Shown here one piece after another: positions 44,135-53,914 of a stretch of 64,000 nt of DNA. The DNA is from Crossaster papposus (taxonomy: Eukaryota; Echinodermata; Asteroidea; Velatida; Solasteridae). The stretch spans positions 529,663 to 593,662 of the forward strand of contig JBAIAA010000539.1 of assembly GCA_037893245.1 (NCBI GenBank), in the 5' to 3' direction. How positions within the stretch are numbered: position 1 is the first letter of the stretch; each line of letters opens with the position of its first letter. The translations under genes were made by a program, and so were the position numbers. The notes below the pieces were generated by a model. The model did not search any database and had not been told where the DNA came from. It was given only the letters and a program-made list of their open reading frames with translations.

Positions 44135-46683
44135 ATGGCAGACCTTGGACACAGTGCTTGCAGCAGCACTTCCCTCTGTCCGTCCAGTTGTAACGATGCT
44201 CCAGTTCATACGGATGCCAGTGATTCTGATTGCGTTTCTCACGTCCGTTTGGATGACACATTGAATACTGCAAATGAACCGTTGAGTGTACGATCTCGCA
44301 TCCCGTCGCCCATCAGAGACTTGACAGATGAGTGTAACATCACAGTTATGCAGACTAGTAATGAAAGCGGTCAAAGAAAATGGGACAAAAAAAACTTTTG
44401 CTTCTACTGTGATGAGCCACAGGCCAAATTACCCCGTCATCTCGCGTCTTTGCATAAGGAAGAAACCGAAATAGTGCAGATATCGTCCGAAAACAACAAT
44501 TTGATCCGCAATAAATTTCTGTTAAAAATCCGCAATGCTGGTAATCACAGACACAATTGCCAAGTAATTCGCCAAGGTCACGGTGTGCTTATAGTAGCAT
44601 ATAGACCGAATCATCCCGTAAATGCAGATGCATATGGACCGTGCATGTATTGCTTTGGCTATTATGTGCGAACTGATCTTTGGAGACATCGTTGCTTACT
44701 AAATCCAGCGCTCTCTGCCCATGATAAAGGTGTTCGTGTACGTGGCCGAGTTGCTCACAAGAGTGATTTATTGAAACCGCCTCCTCCGGGTGTGTCCTTT
44801 GAGCTGAACAAGATTCTCTGCCCGATGAAGAAAGATCAGGTTGCCTTGATAGCCAAGACCGACTCGTTGGTTATTGAGTTCGCCAAACGTGAATTCCTAA
44901 AAATGGGCCATGATGTAGATCAACACGGATATATCCGAAACAAATTGCGTGAATTAGGTCGCCTCATCTTACAACTCCGGAAGAATACTGTGCAACCAAA
45001 TGCATCGCTCGAGCTGTTTGTGCATCCCCGGCATGTCATTACCATAATTAACGCTGTCCATGACATTGCTGGCTTTGACAAACGCAAACAATTGTATAGT
45101 GTTCCATCATTGGCACTAAAGATAGGACATTCCATAAAAAAGTGTGCCCTGGTGGTGAAAGGCAATGCTCTAGAGCATGGCCTCAAGCAGAAAGCTGATG
45201 ACGCAGAACAGTTTTTGGAGTTATGCAATTTGAAGTGGCGAGACCATGTATCTGTCCATGCACACCGAACATTGTACCAAGAAAAGCGGAACAAGAATAC
45301 AGTTCTCCCAACCAATGCAGATGTTGTTAAGATGTCGTCCTTCCTTAAAGAAGCTGCCAACCAGCAAGTGCAAATTCTGGAAGATGCGTCTGGTGATGCA
45401 ATCAAACTTGCATGGAAGTGTTTGAATGAAGTGACGCTGTGCCATCTCATAATGTTCAATCGCAGGCGACAAGGGGAGGTGTCAAAGATGCAATTACACG
45501 ATTTTCACAAGCGGACCACAGCACAAATTGATGGGGGCTGTGTCTTGAGTGATTTGGAACGGCATTTATGCAAAATGTTCACAGTTGTTGAAATAGTGGG
45601 TAAGAAGGGCCGGACTGTACCAGTGCTGCTGTGTACTGATGCAGTGACATGGTTGGGTGCACTTGTAGCCAAGAGAATTGAAGCTGGAGTAGCGGCAGGA
45701 AACCCTTACTTGTTTGCGCGCTGTTATGGAGGCTTGGGCCACATACGAGGAAGTGACCAGCTCCGATCCTATGCTGACATTGTGGGCCTAGATAATCCTA
45801 CAAGCATCCGGTCTACTAAGCTTCGTAAGCATGTAGCAACTGCATCACAAATATTATCATTGAAGGAGCATCAGCTGGAGACATTAGCAAACTTCATGGG
45901 TCACGACTTGCGAATACACCGTGAATACTACCAGCTACCAGACACTGTGCAGAGGGTAACACAATTGTCAAGACTGTTCCTCAGCTTAGAGAGGGGCAAC
46001 TTGCCTTCCCAGGAGGGCAGGTCCTTGAACGAATTGGATGTATTGGGAGGTAAGTACAATTTAAATGGATCTGTGCATGAGGTACACATGCCGATGACTG
46101 TTTGTAAGTTGACCTGGATACATATGCATTTAGACAATAGTGTTTTCTATGTGGTTTTTTCCCAATCACTTCAGAAGGCTTCACGAGTGAGAGCAGCGAT
46201 GGCAGTGACGATGGCAGTGATGGTAACATCGGTGATGTCAACGACACCCGCAGTGATGGTAACATCGCTGATGTCAACGACACCCGCGGTGATGGTAACA
46301 TCGGTGATGTCAGCGACACCTGTGGCAGCAGTAAGTTGAAATGTTTTATCAGTGTGTCACACTGTCAGGCGGTCATTGTATGTGTTAAAACTACTGATGA
46401 ATTCGTGTGTCTAAAGCTGTAATGTATGTGTTGTATTACAGTACAGGTTCAAGCAAACAAGGCATCAGTCACGGTGAGGCATCGGCGGATAACGGCGACA
46501 CGTCGTAGTTGGACGGAAGAGGAGAGAAGAGACGTCATGGAAAGTCTGCACAGATTCTTTGTTCTGAAGAAAATTCCTGGTAAGCGTGATATTGAAAGAT
46601 CATGTACCATAGCACTGCAGAGTCGATCATGGAAGAACATCAAAGACTTTTGCCGCAACACACTTATTCGAGAACAACGATAA
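44135..46683 (+). CDS. Zinc finger / tyrosine recombinase / Myb-SANT protein (copy 2)
   Basis: Exons 44135-46049, 46175-46330 and 46442-46683 join in frame to 770 residues. Splice positions and phases match copy 1 in all three 3' exons. Zinc-finger-like motifs: CFYC...H....H (~88-107) and CMYCFGYYVRTDLWRHRC. Recombinase: Arg I in NRRRQGEVSKM (~444), Arg II in STKLRKHVAT (~564), GH in FMGHD, nucleophile second Tyr in HREYY (~599). The acidic exon repeats DGNIGDVNDTR-like units three times. The last exon has RRSWTEEERRDV...SWKNIKDFCR. An upstream acceptor at 44017 is homologous to copy 1, but a TAG at 44027 blocks that frame, so I start at ATG 44135. The Tudor exons were not found. It lies within the hAT-ended insertion. 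About two thirds of residues agree with copy 1 by eye. Confidence 0.8.
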
Positions 46684-47647
46684 GTGGCTATCTTTAACCA
46701 CTCCACGCCGGTGGACGTGTACACACGCAGCAATTGTCCGCACCCGAGGAAATAATTCACTCGTGTTAGAAAGCATTTGTGAATGTATTTGGGCTGAAAT
46801 GGCAAACGCACCTTGATAATAAGCAAAATAGAGAATTATGTGTATGGCGTCCTCACATTGATATGATCATGTACCTCCAGAAAAATGTCCCCTATTGGAT
46901 AGACTGCTCAATAGGTCCTCCATGTGATGGTCTGCACATGTATGCATGTACATGTACTGTACACGTACATACATGTACGTGAACACATACTGTTCGCGTG
47001 AAAACAGGCGTTATCTCGTCTAGACGTAATCCCACTTTTGTCCTAAATTTATATTATTTGTTGCTGTAACATAGCCCCTGAAATCGAAAAGGTTTAAGTA
47101 CGCGTAGCAGACGACCAAATGCGCGGCGCAAGAGATCTTTGCCCGAACATTTCACTTGCATTTTAATAGTGGTTGTTCATTCATTTTACCATAACTGAAC
47201 ATTTTATTCTTCACTTCCATCACACTCGGAAACAATAACAAATAACTTCGTGGAAATTTCTACTGTTATCAGTTGGCCGTCAATCAAAGTTCAAAGACTT
47301 GGGATTTATTATTTTAATTAATTCGACGGTGAAATAAAACAAATACCGGCACCTCCGATTGAATATGGGCTTAATACTTTCAAGATACTTGATAAATACT
47401 TTTCAAGATACTTCTCCGGAACTTATTTGAAAAAGTAAACGGATAAAACCTTATCTCATTAATTTTACAGGACACCGACAAAAATGCAGATGGGAATTAT
47501 TCCAGGTTTTCTTGTGTTTCTAAACTACATTCAAAATCCTTTGCACCATTTCGTTTGCGGAAATAGTTTTCTAATAGTTTCCAGGGATAACATTTTTTGC
47601 TAATTATTTTCACCAGAAAAGTAAGAATTAAAAATACCAAGCTAGTA
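46684..47647. other. 3' flank of copy 2, no gene
   Basis: AT-rich, with ACATGTAC/TACATGTA repeats at 46935-46980. No coding domain recognised. Confidence 0.4.
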
Positions 47648-47651
47648 TTAA

Positions 47652-48062
47652 AGGTAGTTTACACCATTGGTAATTGCTTGAATTATCACGAATGGGTAGA
47701 TTTGGGGGTTGTATTTCATAGTAAATATCGTTTAACTGACTTTTCCGAAGTTTTACAATCATGGATGCCGAGAAAAGCACGAAAACAGCGTTTGTTTTCA
47801 ACCGGGGTCGAGCCGTTATTCTTATGTTATTCTTATGTAATTATTACAACAAATTGAATTTTATAAAGAAAAAATCGCGATCGCCGGACGGCGATCGCGA
47901 TTTTTTCTTTATAAAATTCAATTTGTTGTAATAATTACAGGATATCTAGCGCAATCCTTTTGCTGAATGCCTAGAATCATTATTTACTTTCAATTGAGTA
48001 AGATATTTCTTAATAATTCGGTAGTAAATATTTTCGATATCTGCAAATGGTGTATCCTACCT
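47652..48062. mobile_element. piggyBac-type MITE, copy 2, with long central palindrome
   Basis: Same family and orientation as 42921-43299; TTAA at 47648-47651 and 48063-48066. The centre (about 47846-47926) is an almost perfect palindrome of about 80 bp around CGCGATCGCCGGACGGCGAT. 411 bp. Confidence 0.8.
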
Positions 48063-48452
48063 TTAAATGCACTTTAATTCCTAAACAAATTATCCATGTT
48101 TAAATTTTTGACTTGACAATTTGTTATCGAGTAAATAGGTATGTGTTAGAGTCAGGGGAGAACGGTAAAACATGAGGTTGGTTTTCTTTTAACCAGACAT
48201 TTGAAATAGGATAAGTAAACAATCCAAAACATGAGATTTTCGAGGATTCCAAGAGTGCCCCTTTAGGTCTTCGCAGGAAGACGCTCGCCGTCTGGGCTTG
48301 TCATAATTATGCCGGCCGCATGATATGCCGGCCGTGCCAACATCTCTTGTGCACTCGCGTTGACGTTTGTATAATGTGCATGCTAAACCCCTCTAATAAT
48401 TCTTGACTTCAGTAATGTCCCCCCCACATTTGAAATGGGATTGACGCCCCTG

Positions 48453-49360
48453 ATGATGATCCAAATCATGAAGGGATTGCCCAAAGAAACCAAATTGTAG
48501 ACTTATTGAGGGCTGAACGATTACCCTATTTCAACCATGAACAGAAATAACAGTTAAAGAAATCGACCCAGATACATTTTTCTTAAAAAAGTAATTAATT
48601 TTGATACACCAATCAAGCATGTCAATAAAGAGCATGTTCTCTCTCACTCATTTAAAAAAAAATCAGAATTACTTTCTTTTTGACTCGCCAATTTGTAGAT
48701 TTAACAATTTCACTTTATTGGACCCTGTTTTTGTTTTGTTGTTCATTTTGTACTCATTGCTATAATTGTTGTTTTTTAGTAGAAACAATTAAAGCATTTG
48801 AACGAAATCTAAACAGTTAATCCCACGTGCAGTCCAGGAAAACGTCTTTTAAAATTTCTGTCTGGTTCTTCTTTTCCCTCAGCTACTGATTTTATGAAGG
48901 ATTTCTTGATAACTTATTGCTTAGCCGTTTTTTACACGAAATTCGTGTTATCTAATTACAAAAACTCTTCTAATATTTTTTTATAATTATTGTTTTCACA
49001 ACCAAATGGTGATAAAACATGCAGAAGTATTGTTTTCAATCTTTTCCTTAACAGAATTCTAAACGGCATTGTACTTCAACCTGAACATATTGCCGCGTGT
49101 GGCTACCCTAACTATTTAAGTCACCTCCCCACTAGACGTAATTTTATGTCGTAAATCCATGTCCTACTAATGCGTAAGTTGTGATGGTGCAACAGTTGTG
49201 TCGTAATGTCTTTCGGTTGCACGAAAGTTGTCTTACACCACACGTAAGTCAGAATGCGTACGGCAAGGAAGTTAGTACATGTCGTAAGACATCGATGGTG
49301 CAACCCATTTTCGTTCGTAACTTTAGTACAGCACTTAAGACCGTTGGTGCAACCGGCCCC
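48453..49360. mobile_element. Harbinger-like element, copy H2, right part
   Basis: Continues H2 after the insertion (GATGATCCAAATCATGAAGG) and ends with GGTGCAACCGGCCCC, the inverted terminal repeat. It matches H1 at 38275-39405 and keeps the sequence that the palindromic MITE interrupts there. Confidence 0.7.
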
Positions 49361-50105
49361 TGGCCCCTAGGGGTCTTTCTCGATGGTGCCCCTTGTACTT
49401 CATTTTTTGTCAGTCCGTGTGGCAACATTGTACTGTAAAATGAGAAACCTTGGCCAATATTTTCGGACGATTTGCAATATATTTCTGCATTAAACAATAA
49501 TGTAATATTTTCCGTGTATGTTTTACAATAGAGTTGGGTTTGAGCCAACAAATAGTTTTTGATTGTTAAAAGAATCCGTTTGGAAACAAGAAAACTACAA
49601 ATAATAATCGAATTTTTAGATATGTAGATTTAGGGTAACTTTGGCCACCACAGTATTTGAATAAAGCTAAAATATCGATTTGATCCCTCAAACACCCCAT
49701 ACTTTTCTGAAAAGTTGCTAAAATTGCCCACTATAATTATGAGTTGAATAAGTTCCCGGAAGGGTATTGTAAGTTTTATGTTATTTTTCAACTCTTCTTT
49801 GATCATTCACATAATAATAAAAAAAGTAAAAAAATACAAGTAAAACTACCTGCAAACAATTATTGGCATGTAGTGGCAAAGTTACCCAGCATGATAAAGT
49901 TGCCCCATTTTAAGGTATGTTTGGGGGTGGGGTGCACGTGTATTGGTTCTGATGTGAGAGTTAATATACTCCTCTTTTCATTTCGGGGTGGAAATGGAAT
50001 ACACCAGTTAAGGCATCCGTGTTTTGGTACGTCTGACGGTAATATAAAAAGAGCCTTGCGTGGACGGCACGAATAATAAACAGGGACAAACATCCCCTCT
50101 GGGAG
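49361..50105. other. No gene seen
   Basis: Non-coding flank of the DIRS-like element. The phrase GGGGCAACTTTAGC-like is not present in full; only weak short motifs were seen. Confidence 0.35.
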
Positions 50106-50268
50106 GTGGAATTTCGTTTCGTTTTCGCACGACAGGTGCGAGTGTATTGTACGCACTTACTACAATACACAATAGATCGTTATGTAACGATCATTATATA
50201 TAAAGCCGCATTCTCGGTTTTCAATTCACTCTCGGTCAAGCAGTCATCCTTGCCGGTCACACCACTTT
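50106..50268 (+). repeat. Split direct repeat A1 (promoter-bearing)
   Basis: Starts GTGGAATTTCG. Contains the inverted pair GTGCG...CGCAC and then the promoter elements listed separately. Its second copy at 53415 differs at few positions. Confidence 0.9.
50175..50205 (+). promoter_or_regulatory. Inverted repeat and TATA box in repeat A1
   Basis: GATCGTTA-TG-TAACGATC is a perfect inverted repeat, followed at once by ATTATATATAAAG, a TATA-like box about 100 bp before the gag start. It is a plausible promoter for the gag-RT ORF. Confidence 0.5.
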
Positions 50269-50307
50269 GCTCTATTTTTGCCCGTATAATCACATACCAC
50301 TCGTAAC

Positions 50308-52299
50308 ATGTCTCAAGAAGACGACCCTATGCTATCGCATCGAAGCGAAGGAAACCAAGAAATCCTGCAAGCCATTCGGGCACTTACCAACTCCTTGGAC
50401 TCCCGGGTAGAGTCCGCTTATAAGAGACAAAAACTAGCGTCAGACACCCCCACCTTCAAGAGGGAGGGTAACCAGCAACAGTTCACTCATTGCGAGAAAA
50501 TCCTTTCGTTCGTCGAGGCGGCTTTGCAAAACATCGAAGCTCTAGACATCGAAGAAGCCAAGAACAATCTGAACGAGTCCATCAAAGCCATAAAAGAGCG
50601 TCAGAAGCTGATCCGCATCGCAGATCGGTCAGATCTCGGCTGGGGCGTGGTAAAGGAATATGTCGCCGACGACCTGGCCTCTGATTCGTCCGACGAGAAG
50701 CGAATCAAGAAGGCAGAGAAAGCCGCCGCCGCCAAGAAGACCTCGTCAAAAAAGCGTCCCACCAGCACCAAGTCGCAGCCCAGTGCTAGCCCATCATTTC
50801 CGTCAAGGCCGCCCGCTTCTCTTGCTGCTGGTTATCCTTATCAGCGGCAACACAATTTTCGTCCCTACTACCGAAGTTCGGCACCTTACGACAACCGCAT
50901 TTGCTTCCAGTGCGGCATACAAGGCCACATGCGATCAGCATGCCCCGCCCTCCGAGCCCTACAGCGACGCGACAAGCACAGTCTGGACCAGCAGCACCAG
51001 CCGCTCGATATTAGGGACTGGGAGCATTGTCAAGGCCATACTTCCCCTCCGGATGGAGTTCAAGGTAGATTATTTACCTGTATAGAATATTGGAAGAGTT
51101 GTTTAAAGGCGAGTGATTTTGTTGTGGACGTTATTGAGTCCGGTTATAAGATTCCCTTTATTTTCACACCCCCGTCATTCTTTAGCAAGAACAATTGTTC
51201 TAGCCTAGAACACCCTCAGTTTGTCGAGTCCACCATTGCCGAACTTCTCGGCAAACGTTGTATTTTTCAGGTTGATAATCCCCCGCATTGCTGTAATCCA
51301 CTAACCGTTGCAATAGGCAATAAGAAACTAAGGCTCGTTCTCGACCTGCGTCATCCTAATAAGTACGTGTTAAAAACAAAGTTTAAATACGAAGATCTCA
51401 AACATATCTCCCAAGTCCTCGACCTCAATCAATATTATTTCAGTTTCGACTTGGAATCGGGTTACCATCACGTCGACATATTTCATGCTCACCACAAATA
51501 TCTCGGTTTTTCTTGGACATTTAGCCAACTAGATACCAGATACTACGTTTTTCGAGTTCTACCGTTCGGCTTATCTAGCGCCTGTTACTTGTTCACAAAG
51601 CTTACCAGACCCCTAGTGTATTCATGGCGTTCCCTCGGCATATCTTGCTTTATGTACATCGATGATGGTCTAATAATTTCCGCTGATCGTCATTCCGCAT
51701 TGCATAATTCCATTGTAGTAAAAGAATCACTCATTCGTAGTGGTTTTGTTCCTAGCAAAACCAAATGCATGTGGCAACCACAAACTGACATCAAATACTT
51801 AGGCCTCGTTATTGATTCGCGTTCTTTGACGTTTTCTGTTCCCCCGTCCAAAATTGCCAAGCTTCTTACATGCGTTGAAGACATCATAACTGATCACTAC
51901 CACCCCAGCCCGATACAAGCTAGGTCCCTCGCCAGAGTTACCGGTCAATTAGTATCTATGTCTCTTGCTCTCGGCCCAGTCACTCCACTCATGACGCGCG
52001 CCATGTATCGCGCTATCGAGGCCAGAACGGCATGGAACGATCATATCGTTATTTCCGATTCGGTTATCGCCGAGCTAAAATTTTGGCAATCTAATTTTGA
52101 GAATTTGAACGGATTTTCCATCAAACATCAGCACACACCTAATCGCGCAGTTTACTCGGACGCGAGCAACACCGGATACGGCGGTCACGTAATCGATTCT
52201 CAAGAACTGATAATTAACGGTATTTGGTCCGAAGCAGAGAAATCGCGCAGTTCCACTTGGCGCGAGTTGGCAGCAGTTTTTTTTTTTAAATGTTGCTAG
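50308..52299 (+). CDS. Gag-like, reverse transcriptase and start of RNase H
   Basis: 663 codons. The N-terminal ~190 residues are charged and Lys/Ser-rich, followed by a CCHC zinc knuckle CFQCGIQGHMRSACP at ~199. RT motifs: RLVLDLRHPNKYV, FDLESGYHHVDI (motif A), VLPFGLSSACYLFTK and FMYIDDGLII (catalytic YIDD, ~450). RNase H begins with YSDASNTGYGGHV (~615). The frame ends soon after WRELAAVFFF at an 11-T run (52277-52287). RT and RNase H copy the element RNA to DNA. The frame is otherwise intact, so the element may be young. Confidence 0.9.
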   Translation: MSQEDDPMLSHRSEGNQEILQAIRALTNSLDSRVESAYKRQKLASDTPTFKREGNQQQFTHCEKILSFVEAALQNIEALDIEEAKNNLNESIKAIKERQKLIRIADRSDLGWGVVKEYVADDLASDSSDEKRIKKAEKAAAAKKTSSKKRPTSTKSQPSASPSFPSRPPASLAAGYPYQRQHNFRPYYRSSAPYDNRICFQCGIQGHMRSACPALRALQRRDKHSLDQQHQPLDIRDWEHCQGHTSPPDGVQGRLFTCIEYWKSCLKASDFVVDVIESGYKIPFIFTPPSFFSKNNCSSLEHPQFVESTIAELLGKRCIFQVDNPPHCCNPLTVAIGNKKLRLVLDLRHPNKYVLKTKFKYEDLKHISQVLDLNQYYFSFDLESGYHHVDIFHAHHKYLGFSWTFSQLDTRYYVFRVLPFGLSSACYLFTKLTRPLVYSWRSLGISCFMYIDDGLIISADRHSALHNSIVVKESLIRSGFVPSKTKCMWQPQTDIKYLGLVIDSRSLTFSVPPSKIAKLLTCVEDIITDHYHPSPIQARSLARVTGQLVSMSLALGPVTPLMTRAMYRAIEARTAWNDHIVISDSVIAELKFWQSNFENLNGFSIKHQHTPNRAVYSDASNTGYGGHVIDSQELIINGIWSEAEKSRSSTWRELAAVFFFKCC

Positions 52300-53027
52300 A
52301 GTTGCGAGACGAATTCGCCCATCAGAAAGTCCGATGGTACACCGACAATACCAACGTCCCACGCATTCTCGCGCACGGTAGCACCAAGTTGGACTTGCAA
52401 GCTTTGTCCTTGTCAATTTTTTCACTTTGCTTGAAACACAATATCGTTATTTTGCCAGAATGGATACCCCGAAACAATAATACCATTGCCGATAGTATTA
52501 GCAGAGTGTTTGATTATGACGATTGGTCCATTGACCAAAAATCGTTCGATCTTATCGATAGCGTATGGGGTCCACATACTTGGGATCGTTTTGCATCCCC
52601 CAACAACTATAAAGTGCACAATTTCAATTCCAGATTTTGGTGTAGAGGTTCTTTAGGCGTTGATGCTTTTTGTCACATTTGGTCTGATGAGAACAATTAT
52701 TTGTGTCCCCCAGTATCTCTTATAGTGCAAACTATGAGACATTTGTCGCTTTGCAACGGTAAAGGCACTCTAATTATTCCAAGATGGCCGTCAGCTTATT
52801 TTTGGCCCACAATTTGTCCAGACGGCAAGCACTTCGCCCGTTCTGTTCACGATTGGCGATTATTGAACATTCGGTTCGAACCACCAGCATTGACCCCTGA
52901 CTCGGTTTTCAATCACTCGCCAAAATTTTTGTCGTTAGCATTGCGAATTGACCACACCGTAGCTCCCAGAAAGACAAGTAGAGGTTTTTGTTCCTCGAAC
53001 CTTGGTTACTGTGACATCTGTGTTTAA
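52290..53027 (+). CDS. RNase H end and C-terminal extension (other frame)
   Basis: Continues the RNase H domain in another frame: LLELRDEFAHQKVRWYTDNT and LPEWIPRNNNTIADSISR (the usual D...H/N-D pattern). The region after it (VWGPHTWDRFASPNN...) is typical for DIRS/Ngaro RT polyproteins. It joins the previous frame across the T run. Whether this is ribosomal slippage, a mutation or a sequencing error cannot be told here. Confidence 0.85.
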   Translation: MLLELRDEFAHQKVRWYTDNTNVPRILAHGSTKLDLQALSLSIFSLCLKHNIVILPEWIPRNNNTIADSISRVFDYDDWSIDQKSFDLIDSVWGPHTWDRFASPNNYKVHNFNSRFWCRGSLGVDAFCHIWSDENNYLCPPVSLIVQTMRHLSLCNGKGTLIIPRWPSAYFWPTICPDGKHFARSVHDWRLLNIRFEPPALTPDSVFNHSPKFLSLALRIDHTVAPRKTSRGFCSSNLGYCDICV

Positions 53028-53282
53028 CAATCATTCACGCCAGCCAATTTGACGGTATCGGGCGTTCGGGCTCTTTGCCACGATTATCGGTCATTTGGTA
53101 CCAATTACCTATCTAGCCACTTTGCGTGCTGGAGTATAGCCGATTTGCGGGCTTTCTGAGGCTCAAGCCAATGTTAAGTCCTTGGGATATTTAGAAGCAT
53201 TCACTGTATTATTATTTTTATGGTATTTATTTACCAGGTTACACTTATTACTTTTCAACCCCCCTTTCTTTGGCGAATCTCG

Positions 53283-53414
53283 AGGTAGACTCCGACCACA
53301 CCAACTGTTCACCAAAGATTAGAACAATTGTGTTTTTTGTTATTTCTTTGGTAGTTCTTTTGAGGAAGAAATAGAAAAGAAATGAATTTTCTGACGTAAG
53401 AATGAAGGAAGAAA
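53283..53414 (+). repeat. Split direct repeat B1
   Basis: 132 bp from AGGTAGACTCCGACC to GAAGGAAGAAA, identical or nearly so to 55103-55234. It lies directly before A2. Confidence 0.9.
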
Positions 53415-53577
53415 GTGGAATTTCTTTTCGTTTTCGCACGACAGGTGCGAGTGTATTGTACGCACTTACTACAATACACAATAGATCGTTATGTAACGAT
53501 CATTATATATAAAGCCGCATTCTCGGTTTTCAATTCACTCTCGGTCAAGCAGTCATCCTTGCCGGTCACACCACTTT
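53415..53577 (+). repeat. Split direct repeat A2 with second promoter copy
   Basis: 163 bp, same as A1 including the inverted repeat (53484-53501) and TATA-like box (53502-53514). It lies about 340 bp upstream of the recombinase frame and could drive it. Confidence 0.9.
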
Positions 53578-53914
53578 CCCACCCAAGCCTCTAAATCTCG
53601 GCAATTCCCCACCCATTATAATATAGCTCAAAAATGTCCCTAGGGGCCGATTTGGTCTGGAGGAGTGCACCTCCGCCGGACGTCCGGGATGCATCCACGT
53701 TTCCCCCACAGGGGGTTTTTCGTGGCCACTGTAGGCGTTCGGCACCGAATCGGTCCACTAGTTACCATCCCATTACTTCCCCCCCTCGTTAACGCCAACT
53801 GTGCGTAATAACTAAATACAAATAATTAACACTTTTCTGCCTAATTTTTTTAAAGCCATCGTTTAACTGTCGGCAGATAGCCGAAAGGATTTTGTGTAGC
53901 AAACGACGCTTTTT

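Larger units (their letters stand above)
40114..48452. mobile_element. 8.3-kb insertion with hAT-type ends carrying a recombinase/Myb gene
   Basis: The left end reads CATGGGCGTCAATCC and the right end, read inward on the other strand, CAGGGGCGTCAATCC. Both are followed by G-rich/C-rich stretches (GGGGGGGAC / GTCCCCCCC). The 8-bp duplication ATGATGAT flanks it at 40106-40113 and 48453-48460, and copy H1 has the uninterrupted site near 38277 (GATGATGATCCAAATCAT). These are hAT hallmarks. No hAT transposase was found inside, so it is non-autonomous or a small element that later gained other DNA. It contains two piggyBac-type MITEs and the recombinase/Myb gene copy 2. Confidence 0.8.

Noticed and set aside
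40114-48452. hAT transposase gene inside the insertion
   Set aside because: No frame with hAT or BED-hAT features was seen; only the recombinase/Myb gene is coding.
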